The notes: generated by a model from the letters alone, not told the origin. DNA of 64,000 nt from JAYPHU01 sp964611435 (GCA_964611435.1 CAZSXT010000001.1:1-64000); one strand, 5' to 3'. Counted from the stretch's first letter, positions 8,323-16,912 are shown. A program made the numbers and translations.

Positions 8323-8639
8323 TGCTGTACCTCCTGAAGTTTCAAGATTTCACGATGGATGGAATCGGCCAGACCAATTCCGCCTGCTCGGGCCATGGCT
8401 TTACCCATTTCATCGACCATCAGGCCTTGCCACATCTTTTCCGCATGGCCTCCGCCAAACGGGGCCTCGGGACTGATATTGGCAAACATGGGCTGCAGCA
8501 TCTGACCGAGGAAGAATGCTTCAAAGTCTTCCGCGGTTTTGCGGATCTGCTCATTGTTCATGTTCTTGCCGAACTGTGGGGCCGCCTTGCCCCCCTGCAG
8601 GGCCATGGCGCCTTGAGCGATAATATCGACGTTTTCCAT
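8319..8639 (-). CDS. flgJ: Rod-binding protein, FlgJ N-terminal domain only
   Basis: The 106 residues correspond to the rod-cap domain of FlgJ, with TAEDFEAFFLGQMLQPMF and GHAEKMWQGLMVDEMGKAMA. The peptidoglycan-hydrolysing C-terminal domain of enterobacterial FlgJ is absent, which is common in alphaproteobacteria. A separate muramidase must open the wall for the rod. The start overlaps the flgI stop by 1 nt. Confidence 0.9.
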   Translation of the reverse strand: MENVDIIAQGAMALQGGKAAPQFGKNMNNEQIRKTAEDFEAFFLGQMLQPMFANISPEAPFGGGHAEKMWQGLMVDEMGKAMARAGGIGLADSIHREILKLQEVQQ

Positions 8640-9832
8640 TAGAGCACCACGATTTCAGCCTGCAGAGCGCCGGCGGCTTTGATGGCCTGAAGGATGGTGA
8701 TCAAATCACGGGGGCCGATGCCCAAGGCGTTCAAACCGTTGACCAGTTCTTGCAGCGTGACACCGGTTTGGACGACCGAGAACTTCTTGTCCGCACCTTC
8801 GTCAATTTGAACATCGCTTCGACCGACGGTCTGTGTCGTACCGGCCTGGGCAAAGGGGCCTGGTTGAGAAACCTGAGGCGTCTCGGTAATTCTAATCGTG
8901 AGCGAACCTTGCGCGATAGCGACCGTGCTGATCCGGACGTTCTCGCCCATTACGATGGTGCCCGACTGTTCGTCGATCACGATCTTTGCCAGTTGGTCCG
9001 GCTCAATCCGAAGCTGCTCGATATCGGTCAGCAGGCCGACCACATTATCTTCATAGCCGCGCGGCACCCGAAGCTCGACGGTGGCGGGGTCGCTGGGCCG
9101 GGCGGCTGTCGTGCCCAGGAAAGCATTGATGGCCTGCGCCATGCGGCGCGCGGTTGTGAAATCTGGGTTTCTGAGAGAGACCCGCACCCGCTTCAGAGAT
9201 GCGAGTTCAAAGCCGATCTCCCGCTCAACGATTCCGCCATTCGCGATCCGGCCGCTGGTCGGCACACCTTTGGTGATGGTTTCGTTTTCACCTTGGTCCT
9301 GGAAGCCGCCAACGGCAATCTGCCCTTGAGCGACTGCGTAGACTTCGCCGTCCGCGCCCAACAGCGGCGTCACCAGGAGCGTGCCGCCCAGCAAGCTGCT
9401 GGAATTGCCCAATGCGCTGATGGTGACATCGATCCGTGTGCCCTGGCGGGTAAAGCCGGGCAGGGAAGCCGTGACCATCACGGCAGCCACGTTAGAAGAA
9501 TCCAATCCTTCTTGGGTGGGCTTCACACCAAGCCGTTCCAGCATGGCGAGCAGGCTTTGTTTCGTGAAGTGGCCGTCATCCAGCGTATCGCCTGTGTTGT
9601 TCAGTCCGACAACCAATCCGTAACCCACCAGCATGTTGTCCCGAACGCCCTCGAAGCTGGCGACATCCTTAATGCGTGAGGACGCATCGGCCGACGTAAT
9701 GAGCGTACTGGTGAGGAAAAAACCGGCGGCGAAAGCCGCAGAGCATATTGACCAGCCAATTGGCCGCCAAATCTTATTCACGATCCCGTTCTTTTTACTC
9801 ATTTTGTCTTCCACCATATTGACTTCATTCAT
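8639..9832 (-). CDS. flgI: Flagellar P-ring protein FlgI
   Basis: This is a 397-residue FlgI, the periplasmic P-ring subunit. A signal peptide (WSICSAAFAAGFFLTSTLIT, cleavage near SADA-SSR) precedes the family start RIKDVASFEGVRDNMLVGYG. Conserved segments include VVGLNNTGDTL and the C-terminal LQELVNGLNALGIGPRDLIT. Three in-frame ATGs exist (9832, 9817, 9802); the last has the better Shine-Dalgarno (GGAAG) and gives a normal-length signal peptide. It is the first gene of flgI-flgJ-flgN-flgK-flgL behind a sigma-54 element. Confidence 0.95.
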   Translation of the reverse strand: MNEVNMVEDKMSKKNGIVNKIWRPIGWSICSAAFAAGFFLTSTLITSADASSRIKDVASFEGVRDNMLVGYGLVVGLNNTGDTLDDGHFTKQSLLAMLERLGVKPTQEGLDSSNVAAVMVTASLPGFTRQGTRIDVTISALGNSSSLLGGTLLVTPLLGADGEVYAVAQGQIAVGGFQDQGENETITKGVPTSGRIANGGIVEREIGFELASLKRVRVSLRNPDFTTARRMAQAINAFLGTTAARPSDPATVELRVPRGYEDNVVGLLTDIEQLRIEPDQLAKIVIDEQSGTIVMGENVRISTVAIAQGSLTIRITETPQVSQPGPFAQAGTTQTVGRSDVQIDEGADKKFSVVQTGVTLQELVNGLNALGIGPRDLITILQAIKAAGALQAEIVVL

Positions 9833-9870
9833 GGTTTTTCAGCGGTTCTCCGCCGGTTTGCGTTTATTTA

Positions 9871-9886
9871 TGCGATAATTGTGCCA
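9871..9886 (-). promoter_or_regulatory. Sigma-54 promoter of the flgI operon
   Basis: The minus strand reads TGGCACAATTATCGCA. The -24 TGGCAC is perfect; the -12 is TCGC instead of TTGC but keeps the essential GC at correct spacing. It lies 39 nt upstream of the first flgI ATG. Confidence 0.7.
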
Positions 9887-9901
9887 ATTTTCCTTGCTTG
9901 T

Positions 9902-9914
9902 TAACTAATTGAAA
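9902..9914 (-). promoter_or_regulatory. IHF-like site upstream of the flgI promoter
   Basis: The minus strand reads TTTCAATTAGTTA, with one mismatch to WATCAA-N4-TTR. It starts 16 nt upstream of the -24 element and shares its first 10 bases with the site upstream of fliK. Confidence 0.55.
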
Positions 9915-9972
9915 CTAAACAAATAAAAATGAATTATCGCTGGTTTTAGGGCCTGAAATGGCGGATTTAACC

Positions 9973-9999
9973 TTGGGCCAGGGAAAGAATTGCCGAGTG
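9973..9999. promoter_or_regulatory. Candidate enhancer site upstream of flgI
   Basis: This stretch contains GGGCCAGGGAAAGAATTGCC followed by GAGT. The TTGCCGAGT end is shared with the palindrome upstream of fliK. It is about 90-110 nt upstream of the flgI -24 element. Which protein binds is unknown; FlbD is the obvious candidate by analogy with Caulobacter. Confidence 0.35.
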
Positions 10000-10033
10000 A
10001 AGGGCGCTCGCCGATTCAGATCAGGCCGACCGG

Positions 10034-11317
10034 CTAACTCTTCAGACCGGCTGCCGTTTTGGTCATCTCGTCAGCTGTTTTGAACACCGTGGCCGCAGAG
10101 TTATAGGCCTGCTGCGCCATAATCATATTGGTGAACTCACTGCCGAGATTGACGTTCGATAGTTCGTGAGCGAACGGGATGTACGTGGCAAACCCGTCCA
10201 GATCCGCCTGCCGGAAGGTCGCCGAGCCGGATTGTACGGATTCAGCAAATACATTACCCAGCCGTTCCTCCAACGCGTCCGGATTGGAGAATGTGGCGAG
10301 AGGCAGCTTGTACAGTGGCCGTGTTACGCCATTGGTAAACCGACCGTTGACGAAGCCTTCCTGATCAAAGCTAAACGACTCCAGATCGCCAGGTCCCCGG
10401 CCATTTTTCTGAAAATCGAAATAGAAGAAACTGGTGCCGGTGGATACGGTGTCGGACAGGTCCAGCGTGACCGTACTGGTGTCTCCGTCCGACCAGGTGA
10501 CTGCAAACGAATGTGTCGTGCCGTCCGGCAATGATCCGTCGCCGTTGAATGTGAAATTCTCTGCCGAACTGGTCAGCGTGCCATTTGTCGGGACCGGGGT
10601 TAACGTCCATTCCTGAGCGTTGGCGGTCTTAGTCCATTGAAAATCAACGGAATTTAGGTCGCCATTGGCGTCATAAATACTGGCTACAGCAGATTCGACT
10701 TGTCCGGTGCTCGCGTCAGCCGGCAAGGCCACCGCGAGTTCCGAAGTGGTTGTCGCCGAAGAATCGGAAACAAAGGCGAAACGGTCAACTCTGAGGGATA
10801 CCAAGCTGCTTCTGGTGTTCACTGCCCCCGTTTCATCCGCTTGCCAGCCTTGGAGAAAGTGTCCATTTTTATCGACCAAATAAGCCTGATCTGCGGTGAA
10901 TGTGAAGTCGCTGCCACTCAGGTCGATCGATCCATCTGCACGAAAACTGCCTGTCAGCGATGACGTACCATTCTTTTCCAGGTTGAAGGCTCCGTCACGA
11001 CCATAGAGTGTCTCGCCGGCACCATCCACGTCCGTATTAAAGACGAACATACCCTGGCCATTGATGGCGACATCGTTGGAATTGGTGGTCGAGACGATAT
11101 TGCCCTGTTGTGCGACTTTGGTATGCCGAACGGCGGCCACACCACCGACATCGGAATTGTTGCCGAATGTGCTGGCCAGCACGGTTTCGAATCGGGTGTC
11201 TGTACCCTTGTAACCGCCCGTATTTAGGTTGGTGATGTTCTGCGAAATCGTTGAGAAAGCGGACGATTGGGTCAGCATCCCCATAGACGGTGCATTCAAA
11301 AATCCATACATCGGCAT
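10034..11317 (-). CDS. flgE: Flagellar hook protein FlgE
   Basis: This 427-residue protein has the FlgE/F/G axial fold. The N-terminal helix contains SAFSTISQNITNLNTGGYKG and the C-terminal helix contains SEFTNMIMAQQAYNSAATVF. Central domains include GTLTSSAENFTFNGDG and a hook-type beta domain. Length and N-terminal sequence fit the hook rather than the shorter rod proteins. The first ATG is preceded by GGGAG at a good distance. It is monocistronic with its own sigma-54 promoter, and FlgD, usually nearby, is not in the window. Confidence 0.88.
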   Translation of the reverse strand: MPMYGFLNAPSMGMLTQSSAFSTISQNITNLNTGGYKGTDTRFETVLASTFGNNSDVGGVAAVRHTKVAQQGNIVSTTNSNDVAINGQGMFVFNTDVDGAGETLYGRDGAFNLEKNGTSSLTGSFRADGSIDLSGSDFTFTADQAYLVDKNGHFLQGWQADETGAVNTRSSLVSLRVDRFAFVSDSSATTTSELAVALPADASTGQVESAVASIYDANGDLNSVDFQWTKTANAQEWTLTPVPTNGTLTSSAENFTFNGDGSLPDGTTHSFAVTWSDGDTSTVTLDLSDTVSTGTSFFYFDFQKNGRGPGDLESFSFDQEGFVNGRFTNGVTRPLYKLPLATFSNPDALEERLGNVFAESVQSGSATFRQADLDGFATYIPFAHELSNVNLGSEFTNMIMAQQAYNSAATVFKTADEMTKTAAGLKS

Positions 11318-11376
11318 GGCATTCAGTCTCCCACCAGATCGGAGTTATATTTTCACAAAATTTGGTACTTATATTA

Positions 11377-11392
11377 AGCAAGGATGATGCCA
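11377..11392 (-). promoter_or_regulatory. Sigma-54 promoter of flgE
   Basis: The minus strand reads TGGCATCATCCTTGCT, with a full -12 TTGC and a -24 TGGCA. It lies 60 nt upstream of the flgE start. Confidence 0.8.
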
Positions 11393-11406
11393 ACATTAAT
11401 GCCGTG

Positions 11407-11419
11407 TAAATAATTGAAA
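11407..11419 (-). promoter_or_regulatory. IHF-like site upstream of the flgE promoter
   Basis: The minus strand reads TTTCAATTATTTA, again one mismatch from the IHF consensus and 15 nt upstream of the -24 element. Confidence 0.55.
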
Positions 11420-11482
11420 TATATACCTAAATTAGAGTTTCTATGGCGTCCTCATCCGGTCCGGGAAGGGGCCGGCTCCAAA

Positions 11483-11497
11483 GGGTAAAAATTACCC
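11483..11497. promoter_or_regulatory. Inverted repeat, candidate enhancer site for flgE
   Basis: GGGTAAAAATTACCC is a perfect 6-bp inverted repeat with a 3-nt centre, about 91 nt upstream of the flgE -24 element. It lies in the divergent flgE-fliX intergenic region and could also act on fliX. Confidence 0.4.
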
Positions 11498-11596
11498 GGC
11501 AATCCGTACCGGCCAACGCGATTTTCCGTCATCGCTTGAGCGCGCTGCGCATTAACCAGCTTTTATGAAAACCCGAATTCCAGTATCTTGTGCTCC

Positions 11597-12031
11597 ATGA
11601 AGGTACCCGAAATCAGATCCACGCCTGCCCAAAAGGCAAAGGCGACAAAAAAGAGCGCCGCGACCGGCGGACCCAGCTTTTCTGACCATTTGAGCAAAGT
11701 ATCTCCTTCCGGCGGAGAGACTGAATCAGCAAAGGATGTCGCTGGGGTCAGCGGCGTGAGTTCGATTCTGGCTGTCCAGGAAGTACAGAACGATACGGAG
11801 GATCGCACCCGTAGAGAGATGATCCGGTATGGGGAGGATATTCTCGACAAATTGGAGGAATTGCGCCGGGATTTACTGATCGGCGCCATCCCCAAGGAAC
11901 GCCTGGCGAACATGGCGCAAACCCTGCGCAGCCGGAAGGCGACGGTCACCGATCCCCGGTTGCTCCAGTTGATTAACGATATTGAGCTGCGGGCGGAAGT
12001 TGAACTGGCTAAATGGAGCCGGACAATTTGA
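11597..12031 (+). CDS. fliX: Flagellar assembly regulator FliX
   Basis: This 144-residue protein matches FliX, which in Caulobacter couples assembly of the early basal body to activation of sigma-54 genes through FlbD. The C-terminal half carries the family core, including RYGEDILDKLEELRRDLLIG and DPRLLQLINDIELRAEVELA. The N-terminal half is low-complexity. The ATG start (MKVPEIRST) is preferred over an in-frame TTG three codons upstream. FlbD itself is not in the window. Confidence 0.88.
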   Translation: MKVPEIRSTPAQKAKATKKSAATGGPSFSDHLSKVSPSGGETESAKDVAGVSGVSSILAVQEVQNDTEDRTRREMIRYGEDILDKLEELRRDLLIGAIPKERLANMAQTLRSRKATVTDPRLLQLINDIELRAEVELAKWSRTI

Positions 12032-12179
12032 TCGATTCGTGCGTTACTTTAGGAGCCCGGACCTAATCCCAACCGGTAGAAAATAACTCGATCCCAAGTT
12101 GATTATCCTCTTGAGAGAGCGGTTTCTCGCAATTATATTCCGCCGCCAATTGCTGATGGCTTCGCAGGAGGATTAACAA

Positions 12180-12596
12180 ATGACGGTGACACTCCCACCG
12201 GACTATCGTCCGGGTGACGAGGAAGAGTTTATGAGCGACCGGCAGCGCGAGTATTTTCGCCAAAAGCTGGAAAAATGGCGGCTGGAGTTGCTGGAAGAGG
12301 CCAGTGAAACCCGAACACACCTCCAGGAGAATTCGTTTCTGGAACCGGATTTGGCTGATCGCGCTTCGGTGGAGACGGAACGGTCTCTGGAATTGCGTAC
12401 CCGTGACCGGGCCCGCAAACTGATTTCCAAAATTGACGAGGCGTTGGAGCGGATCGAAGACGGGTCCTACGGTTATTGCGAAGAAACGGCCGAGCCGATT
12501 GGCTTACGCCGGCTGGAAGCGCGGCCCATTGCCACGTTGAGTCTTGAGGCGCAAGAGCGGCACGAAAAAGACGAGAAAACACGCCGCGATCTGTAA
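12180..12596 (+). CDS. dksA: RNA polymerase-binding transcription factor DksA
   Basis: This 138-residue protein has the alphaproteobacterial DksA sequence. The coiled coil starts around MSDRQREYFRQKLEKWRLEL and the globular domain around ERIEDGSYGYCEETAEPIGL. DksA reaches through the secondary channel of RNA polymerase and, with ppGpp, adjusts rRNA and amino-acid promoters. Only one of the four zinc-finger cysteines remains (GYCEET); the other three positions are non-cysteine, as in other alphaproteobacteria. The start MTVTLPPDYRP is typical of the group. Confidence 0.93.
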   Translation: MTVTLPPDYRPGDEEEFMSDRQREYFRQKLEKWRLELLEEASETRTHLQENSFLEPDLADRASVETERSLELRTRDRARKLISKIDEALERIEDGSYGYCEETAEPIGLRRLEARPIATLSLEAQERHEKDEKTRRDL

Positions 12597-12620
12597 TCCC
12601 GGCGACCTTTTTAATTCACA

Positions 12621-12658
12621 GAAAAAAAAAAGAAGGCCGGTGGTTGCCCACCGGCCTC
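12621..12658 (-). terminator. Intrinsic terminator of the flgF-flgG-flgA-flgH operon
   Basis: On the minus strand AGGCCGGTGGG and CCACCGGCCT form a long stem around CAA, followed by TTC and a run of ten T. It starts 25 nt after the flgH stop and separates this operon from convergent dksA. Confidence 0.88.
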
Positions 12659-12682
12659 AAGTTGTTCCAATTCGTGTTGGAA

Positions 12683-13444
12683 TTAGAACGGGAAGATAAT
12701 ATCGATGAGCTGCGTGCCGTAACGAGGCTGCTGCAGGTCCGACAAGGTGCCGCGGCCGCCATAGGCTACCCGCATCTCAGCGATTTGTTCATGAGAAATT
12801 GTGTTGGAGGAGTCGATGTCTTCGGGGCGGACGACGCCGGTGACCATGACTTCCCGCATCTCGTAGTTGACCTTAATTTCTTGGCGTCCGAACACGACGA
12901 AGTTTCCGTTGGGTAATACTTGGGTCACGATACCCGCCAGGGTGACAGCCACGGTTTCCGACCGGTCGATGGCGCCGTCGCCTGTGGTTTCATGTTTGGT
13001 GCCCAGACTGACCGTCGTGGCCGGCGCGATCGCTTGGGGCAAGGCCTTGGCGAGCTCAGCTTCCAGGCCCAGGAGGTTTGTCACGTCACCGTCTTCCTTG
13101 TCGTCCCGTTCCCGGGTCGTGGAGTTGGCCAAGGCCGCGCTGTCGGAAATTGACAGCCTGATCGTCAGGATATCGCCCACCTGGCTGGCCCGCTGATCAC
13201 GGAAGAAGGCGCGAGCGCCGGGTCGCCAAAGAGAGTTCGCCTTATGGTTGACCTGTTGTGGCGCCGGCATTGGCATGCTGACCGGACGGTAGTTGGGCCG
13301 GTTGGTCGGATTGGAGATGTCGCTTACTTCGGGGCCTTTGCCGACTTCGGAGAGCCGGGTGAAGGTGTTGCACGCAACCAGTGAGGTCGAGAGTAGGAAC
13401 ACCAACCCAAGCCTTTTGATGGTTTGGAATAGGGGGGAGGTCAT
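12683..13444 (-). CDS. flgH: Flagellar L-ring lipoprotein FlgH
   Basis: This outer-membrane L-ring subunit has a lipoprotein signal (VFLLSTSLVAC, lipobox LVAC). Conserved FlgH segments follow: SLWRPGARAFFRDQRASQVG, GDILTIRL and the C-terminal GGRGTLSDLQQPRYGTQLID. The ATG at 13444 is chosen because AGGAGA lies 6 nt upstream. An in-frame ATG at 13462 would overlap flgA and has no such signal. The protein is 253 residues. Confidence 0.94.
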   Translation of the reverse strand: MTSPLFQTIKRLGLVFLLSTSLVACNTFTRLSEVGKGPEVSDISNPTNRPNYRPVSMPMPAPQQVNHKANSLWRPGARAFFRDQRASQVGDILTIRLSISDSAALANSTTRERDDKEDGDVTNLLGLEAELAKALPQAIAPATTVSLGTKHETTGDGAIDRSETVAVTLAGIVTQVLPNGNFVVFGRQEIKVNYEMREVMVTGVVRPEDIDSSNTISHEQIAEMRVAYGGRGTLSDLQQPRYGTQLIDIIFPF

Positions 13445-13454
13445 TATTGTTCTC

Positions 13455-14402
13455 CTAGTCATCTAGCTGTTGGTGAATGCTGGCGACGCGCGCAGTGCCG
13501 GCGGCGACAATCTCACCTTCAATGATGCGTTTGCTCTGTTTGTTTTTAATCCGGATCGTGTCGCCTTTTCCCCCGTTGTCCAGCGACTTGCCTTGCGCGG
13601 TTAGTCGCATTTGGCCACGTTGTAATAAAATCGTTACTATGCTGCCCTTTTTGACCAGTTGAGGGCGGCGCAGATAAGATGCCCGTACCGGCTGGTTGGG
13701 CCCGATGCTGCGCGTTGCTTCCTGTCCGCTCAACGTGTCCTCATCTACAACCACGTCCCGGGTAATCCGTGTTTCGTACAAGTTTTTCCAGGTGATATCG
13801 TCCTCCCGGATGATGTCGCCTCGGCGGACCCGTTTGCTCAGGACAGGCACCGGGACCAGCTTGTAGACCCGGCCGCTAATCCGGAAGCGTTGGGCAGAGG
13901 GATCGTCGGCCGGCGCAACCAGTGTGGCCGAGATTCGATGGGTTCTGTCGTCATAGGTCAGGGCTTCCACACCGACCGTCGCCGGTTTTTCGGCGGCAAC
14001 GAACACACGCGCATTGCGCGTATTTATGCGGATTTCGAGATTGTCACCGATGTTCTTTTCCTTCAGGGCGTCCAGTAAAATCGCTTCAATTTCGTCTCGA
14101 TTAATTTCCTGACTAGCACGCTCTACCGTTGCCCTGGTGTCCATCGACAGAGGCCGCCAGGGGACGCCGTGATACTTGGCGACCCTGTAGAGCCATTCCA
14201 CCCGGTATACGGACTGCTTTCCGGGCCGTGGCGAGTAAGCGATCTTGTTGGCGGCTTTTTCGCCCTGGATGGTGAACAGGTCTCCCAGCCGGAGGTACTG
14301 ATCCTCCACAACAATGTGGGTGTTGAGCGAGACTTCGCTGGCCAGGGCCGGGGCCCCGAGGATGCTCCAAACGAGGCTAAATATTGCCAATTTACGTATC
14401 AT
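13455..14402 (-). CDS. flgA: Flagellar P-ring assembly chaperone FlgA
   Basis: This 315-residue FlgA is the periplasmic chaperone for FlgI P-ring assembly. It has a signal peptide (LAIFSLVWSILGAPALA), an N-terminal domain longer than the enterobacterial one, and a C-terminal SAF-type domain. The latter contains VLSKRVRRGDIIREDDITWK and NQPVRASYLRRPQLVKKGS. AGGAGG precedes the ATG. It lies between flgG and flgH. Confidence 0.92.
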   Translation of the reverse strand: MIRKLAIFSLVWSILGAPALASEVSLNTHIVVEDQYLRLGDLFTIQGEKAANKIAYSPRPGKQSVYRVEWLYRVAKYHGVPWRPLSMDTRATVERASQEINRDEIEAILLDALKEKNIGDNLEIRINTRNARVFVAAEKPATVGVEALTYDDRTHRISATLVAPADDPSAQRFRISGRVYKLVPVPVLSKRVRRGDIIREDDITWKNLYETRITRDVVVDEDTLSGQEATRSIGPNQPVRASYLRRPQLVKKGSIVTILLQRGQMRLTAQGKSLDNGGKGDTIRIKNKQSKRIIEGEIVAAGTARVASIHQQLDD

Positions 14403-14411
14403 GGCTGCCTC

Positions 14412-15197
14412 CTATCGGATTTGGTTGAGGGTGCCCATCATCTCGTCCGAAGTCTGAATGACCTTGGAATTCATCTCGTAGGCGCGCTGAGCCGAGATGA
14501 GTTCGGAGACTTCCGAGACGGCGTTCACGTTTGAGGTTTCAAGGAATCCTTGGAGAAGGGTGCCAAATCCGGTCTGGCCCGGATTGCTGGTGGTCGCCGC
14601 GCCGGAGGCCGGCGTTTCCAAATATAGATTGTCACCGATGGCCTCCAAGCCCGCTTCGTTCGGGAATGAGGCGAGCTGAATTTGTCCGGCGTTAGCCGGC
14701 GTCACCTGCCCCTGCAGTTTCACCAGCACCTCACCGGTTGAGTTGATGGTCACATCCACTGCGTTGGGATCAACCGTGATATTTGGTGTCAGAGGGTTGC
14801 CATCGTGGGTGACGATTTGGCCCGTGGCGCTTAACTGGAATGAACCGTCACGCGTGTAGGCGGTCGAACCGTCGGGCAAGGTAATCTGGAACAGGCCTTT
14901 GCCCTGGATCGCCATATCGAATGTGTTGTCCGTCGAGGTTAGGTTGCCCTGTTCGTGGATACGATAAACCGCGGCCATTTTCACACCAAGACCCAGTTGG
15001 ACGCCGGACGGGATAATTGTCCCGGCGTCGGAGGCTGTTGAACCCACCCGTCGTAGATTTTGGTAAATCAGATCGTGGAACTCGGTTCGCCGCCGCATGA
15101 ATGCTGTCGTATTCATGTTGGCGATGTTGTTGGAGATGACCTCCACATTCTGCTGCTGAGCGAGCATACCTGTCGCCGCAATGCTGAGAGATCTCAT
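14412..15197 (-). CDS. flgG: Flagellar distal rod protein FlgG
   Basis: At 261 residues this is a standard FlgG. The N-terminal RSLSIAATGMLAQQQNVEVI and SNNIANMNTTAFMRRRTEFH, and the C-terminal NVNAVSEVSELISAQRAYEM, are characteristic. It builds the distal rod through the periplasm. It sits between flgF and flgA. Confidence 0.96.
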   Translation of the reverse strand: MRSLSIAATGMLAQQQNVEVISNNIANMNTTAFMRRRTEFHDLIYQNLRRVGSTASDAGTIIPSGVQLGLGVKMAAVYRIHEQGNLTSTDNTFDMAIQGKGLFQITLPDGSTAYTRDGSFQLSATGQIVTHDGNPLTPNITVDPNAVDVTINSTGEVLVKLQGQVTPANAGQIQLASFPNEAGLEAIGDNLYLETPASGAATTSNPGQTGFGTLLQGFLETSNVNAVSEVSELISAQRAYEMNSKVIQTSDEMMGTLNQIR

Positions 15198-15253
15198 TTT
15201 CCCGTCCTTTCTATTATAGACTCTGTCTTAAAATTGCCGTGTTACGGCTCCGC

Positions 15254-15988
15254 CTAGATGCGCGGCGCCAGATGTTCGATCATTTTTCGTTGCCGTTTGT
15301 CTTCTTCATCAATGAAGGTTCGCGCGCCGTTGTAAGAGCGGTGCACATCGATCATCTTCGTCATTTCGAGAATCGGATTGACATTGGAGCTTTCGAGCGC
15401 TCCCTGTAGAATTTCGAATTCCTCCGATTCCTGCGGTGGCTCATTGGTCTTGTAGATACCTCCCGCTTCTTTCTCCATGCGCTGAGGACGTTCAAACTCA
15501 ATCACCCTGAATTTACCAAGCTCACCGTTATTGGTGGCGACAGTGCCGTCCCGGCTGATGTCGATATCCGTATCGCCCGGCGCCAGCGTAAATGGTACGC
15601 CCGCATCCGACAGTACGGGATACCCATGCTGGGTAACGATTTGGCCTTCTTGATTGAGGCGGAAACGGCCGTTCCGCGTATAGCGTTCGCCGTCCTCTGT
15701 TTCGATGGCGAACCAGCCATCACCCTTAATTGCGACGTCGAGAGGGTTGCTGGTAGATTGCATGGGACCCTCGGAAGTGTTTCTAATCTGCCCGATATCG
15801 AGCGAGAATGACAAAACCGTGGGGATCAGACTGCCTTGGCCTTCGGACTTCACCAAATGCTCGACGAACATCATTTGTTCGCCTTGAAAGCCGATGGTGT
15901 TCATATTCGCCAGATTGTTGGCGATAACCGCCATCTCGCGTCGCACCGCGGCCTGCCGCGATAACGCGACTAAACCTGAAGTTTCCAT
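15254..15988 (-). CDS. flgF: Flagellar proximal rod protein FlgF
   Basis: This 244-residue rod protein has an N-terminal helix with MAVIANNLANMNTIGFQGEQ and a C-terminal helix with NVNPILEMTKMIDVHRSYNG. The central part includes GDGWFAIETEDGERYTRNGR. It is the first gene of flgF-flgG-flgA-flgH and is preceded by a sigma-54 element. Confidence 0.94.
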   Translation of the reverse strand: METSGLVALSRQAAVRREMAVIANNLANMNTIGFQGEQMMFVEHLVKSEGQGSLIPTVLSFSLDIGQIRNTSEGPMQSTSNPLDVAIKGDGWFAIETEDGERYTRNGRFRLNQEGQIVTQHGYPVLSDAGVPFTLAPGDTDIDISRDGTVATNNGELGKFRVIEFERPQRMEKEAGGIYKTNEPPQESEEFEILQGALESSNVNPILEMTKMIDVHRSYNGARTFIDEEDKRQRKMIEHLAPRI

Positions 15989-16028
15989 TTTTCCCGTTCC
16001 TTAAAAACTTTTTTGTTGGCAGGACAGT

Positions 16029-16044
16029 TGCATCAACCGTGCCA
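16029..16044 (-). promoter_or_regulatory. Sigma-54 promoter of the flgF operon
   Basis: The minus strand reads TGGCACGGTTGATGCA. The -24 half TGGCACG is perfect; the -12 is ATGC, keeping the essential GC at correct spacing. It lies 41 nt upstream of the flgF ATG. The rest of the 339-bp intergenic region contains a GGGGCAAC...GTTTGCCC inverted arrangement (16087-16112) and a weak opposite-orientation IHF-like string (16063-16075), but no gene I can support. Confidence 0.78.
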
Positions 16045-16327
16045 ACCAAAATAATCGTTATTTTTCAGTGAATTATGGTTTTAGTAGGGGCAACACGTGG
16101 CGCTGTTTGCCCGGCGGGGTCCGGCCCGGCCCGGCATTTATTGCCTGTTCGCGGGAGGGTCTGTTATCCTTCCTCGGCGATGAATGAGCGGAAAATTGGA
16201 ACATTGGGTAAAGCCGCGCTGAGGCCGCCCGGCTTCAACAACTTATTAACTATACCTACATAAGGTGCGTTAAGCGTGATCGGCCCGGTGAAGGCATAAA
16301 CAATAATATTGAAGTGGTTGGGTCAAA

Positions 16328-16912
16328 ATGGCCGACGATGATTTAGACGACGACTTAGATGATGATGTAGACCTCGGCGACGACGACCTTGAAGAAGGTG
16401 AAGAGTCAGAAGGCGGTGGTAAGAAGAGCAAAAAGAAGCTCTTCATCATTATCGGCATTGTGCTGCTGCTGTTGATTGGCGGCGGCGCGGCCGCATTCTT
16501 TACAGGCTTATTGGACCCGTTGCTTGGCGGTGCTGAAGAGTCCGCCAGTGGCGGCGAAGGCGGCGGCGAAGGCGAAGGCGCTGGGAATGCGCCCCTGCCA
16601 CCCGGGCAGGCGGTGTTCTTCGATCTGGATGAGATGATCGTGAACCTGAATTCCTCCGGGCGCCGGCAAAACCTTCTCAAGATAAAAGTTTCTCTAGAGC
16701 TCGCGAGCGCTGATGATCTGGCGAAAATTCAACAGGTCATGCCCAGGGTCATCGACAATTTTCAAACATATTTGCGGGAACTCAGGATTGACGATTTGCG
16801 TGGGTCCGCCGGTGTTTACCGGCTTCGCGAGGAATTGTTGACCCGCGTTAACATTGCCGTTCAGCCGGCCAAGGTGAATGCCGTTCTGTTTAAGGAAATG
16901 TTGGTACAATAG
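16328..16912 (+). CDS. fliL: Flagellar basal-body protein FliL
   Basis: This 194-residue FliL is a single-pass inner-membrane protein that surrounds the stator. The cytoplasmic N-terminus is strikingly acidic (Asp/Glu-rich in residues 2-36), then a KKSKKK patch, one membrane helix (FIIIGIVLLLLIGGGAAAFF), a Gly/Glu linker, and the periplasmic FliL domain. The latter has VFFDLDEMIVNLNSSGRRQN and LREELLTRVNIAV. It starts the plus-strand motor operon; fliM follows after 72 bp. Confidence 0.92.
   Translation: MADDDLDDDLDDDVDLGDDDLEEGEESEGGGKKSKKKLFIIIGIVLLLLIGGGAAAFFTGLLDPLLGGAEESASGGEGGGEGEGAGNAPLPPGQAVFFDLDEMIVNLNSSGRRQNLLKIKVSLELASADDLAKIQQVMPRVIDNFQTYLRELRIDDLRGSAGVYRLREELLTRVNIAVQPAKVNAVLFKEMLVQ

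Noticed and set aside
8750..9679. 309-codon open frame on the plus strand opposite flgI
   Set aside because: flgI on the other strand is unambiguous. The antisense frame is open because of codon bias only.
16098..16110. TGGCGCTGTTTGC on the plus strand as a sigma-54 promoter for fliL
   Set aside because: The GG-to-GC spacing is two bases short of what sigma-54 needs, and it lies more than 200 nt from the fliL start.
16075..16263. 62-codon plus-strand frame upstream of fliL
   Set aside because: Composition is not protein-like, there is no ribosome site, and it covers the flgF regulatory region.
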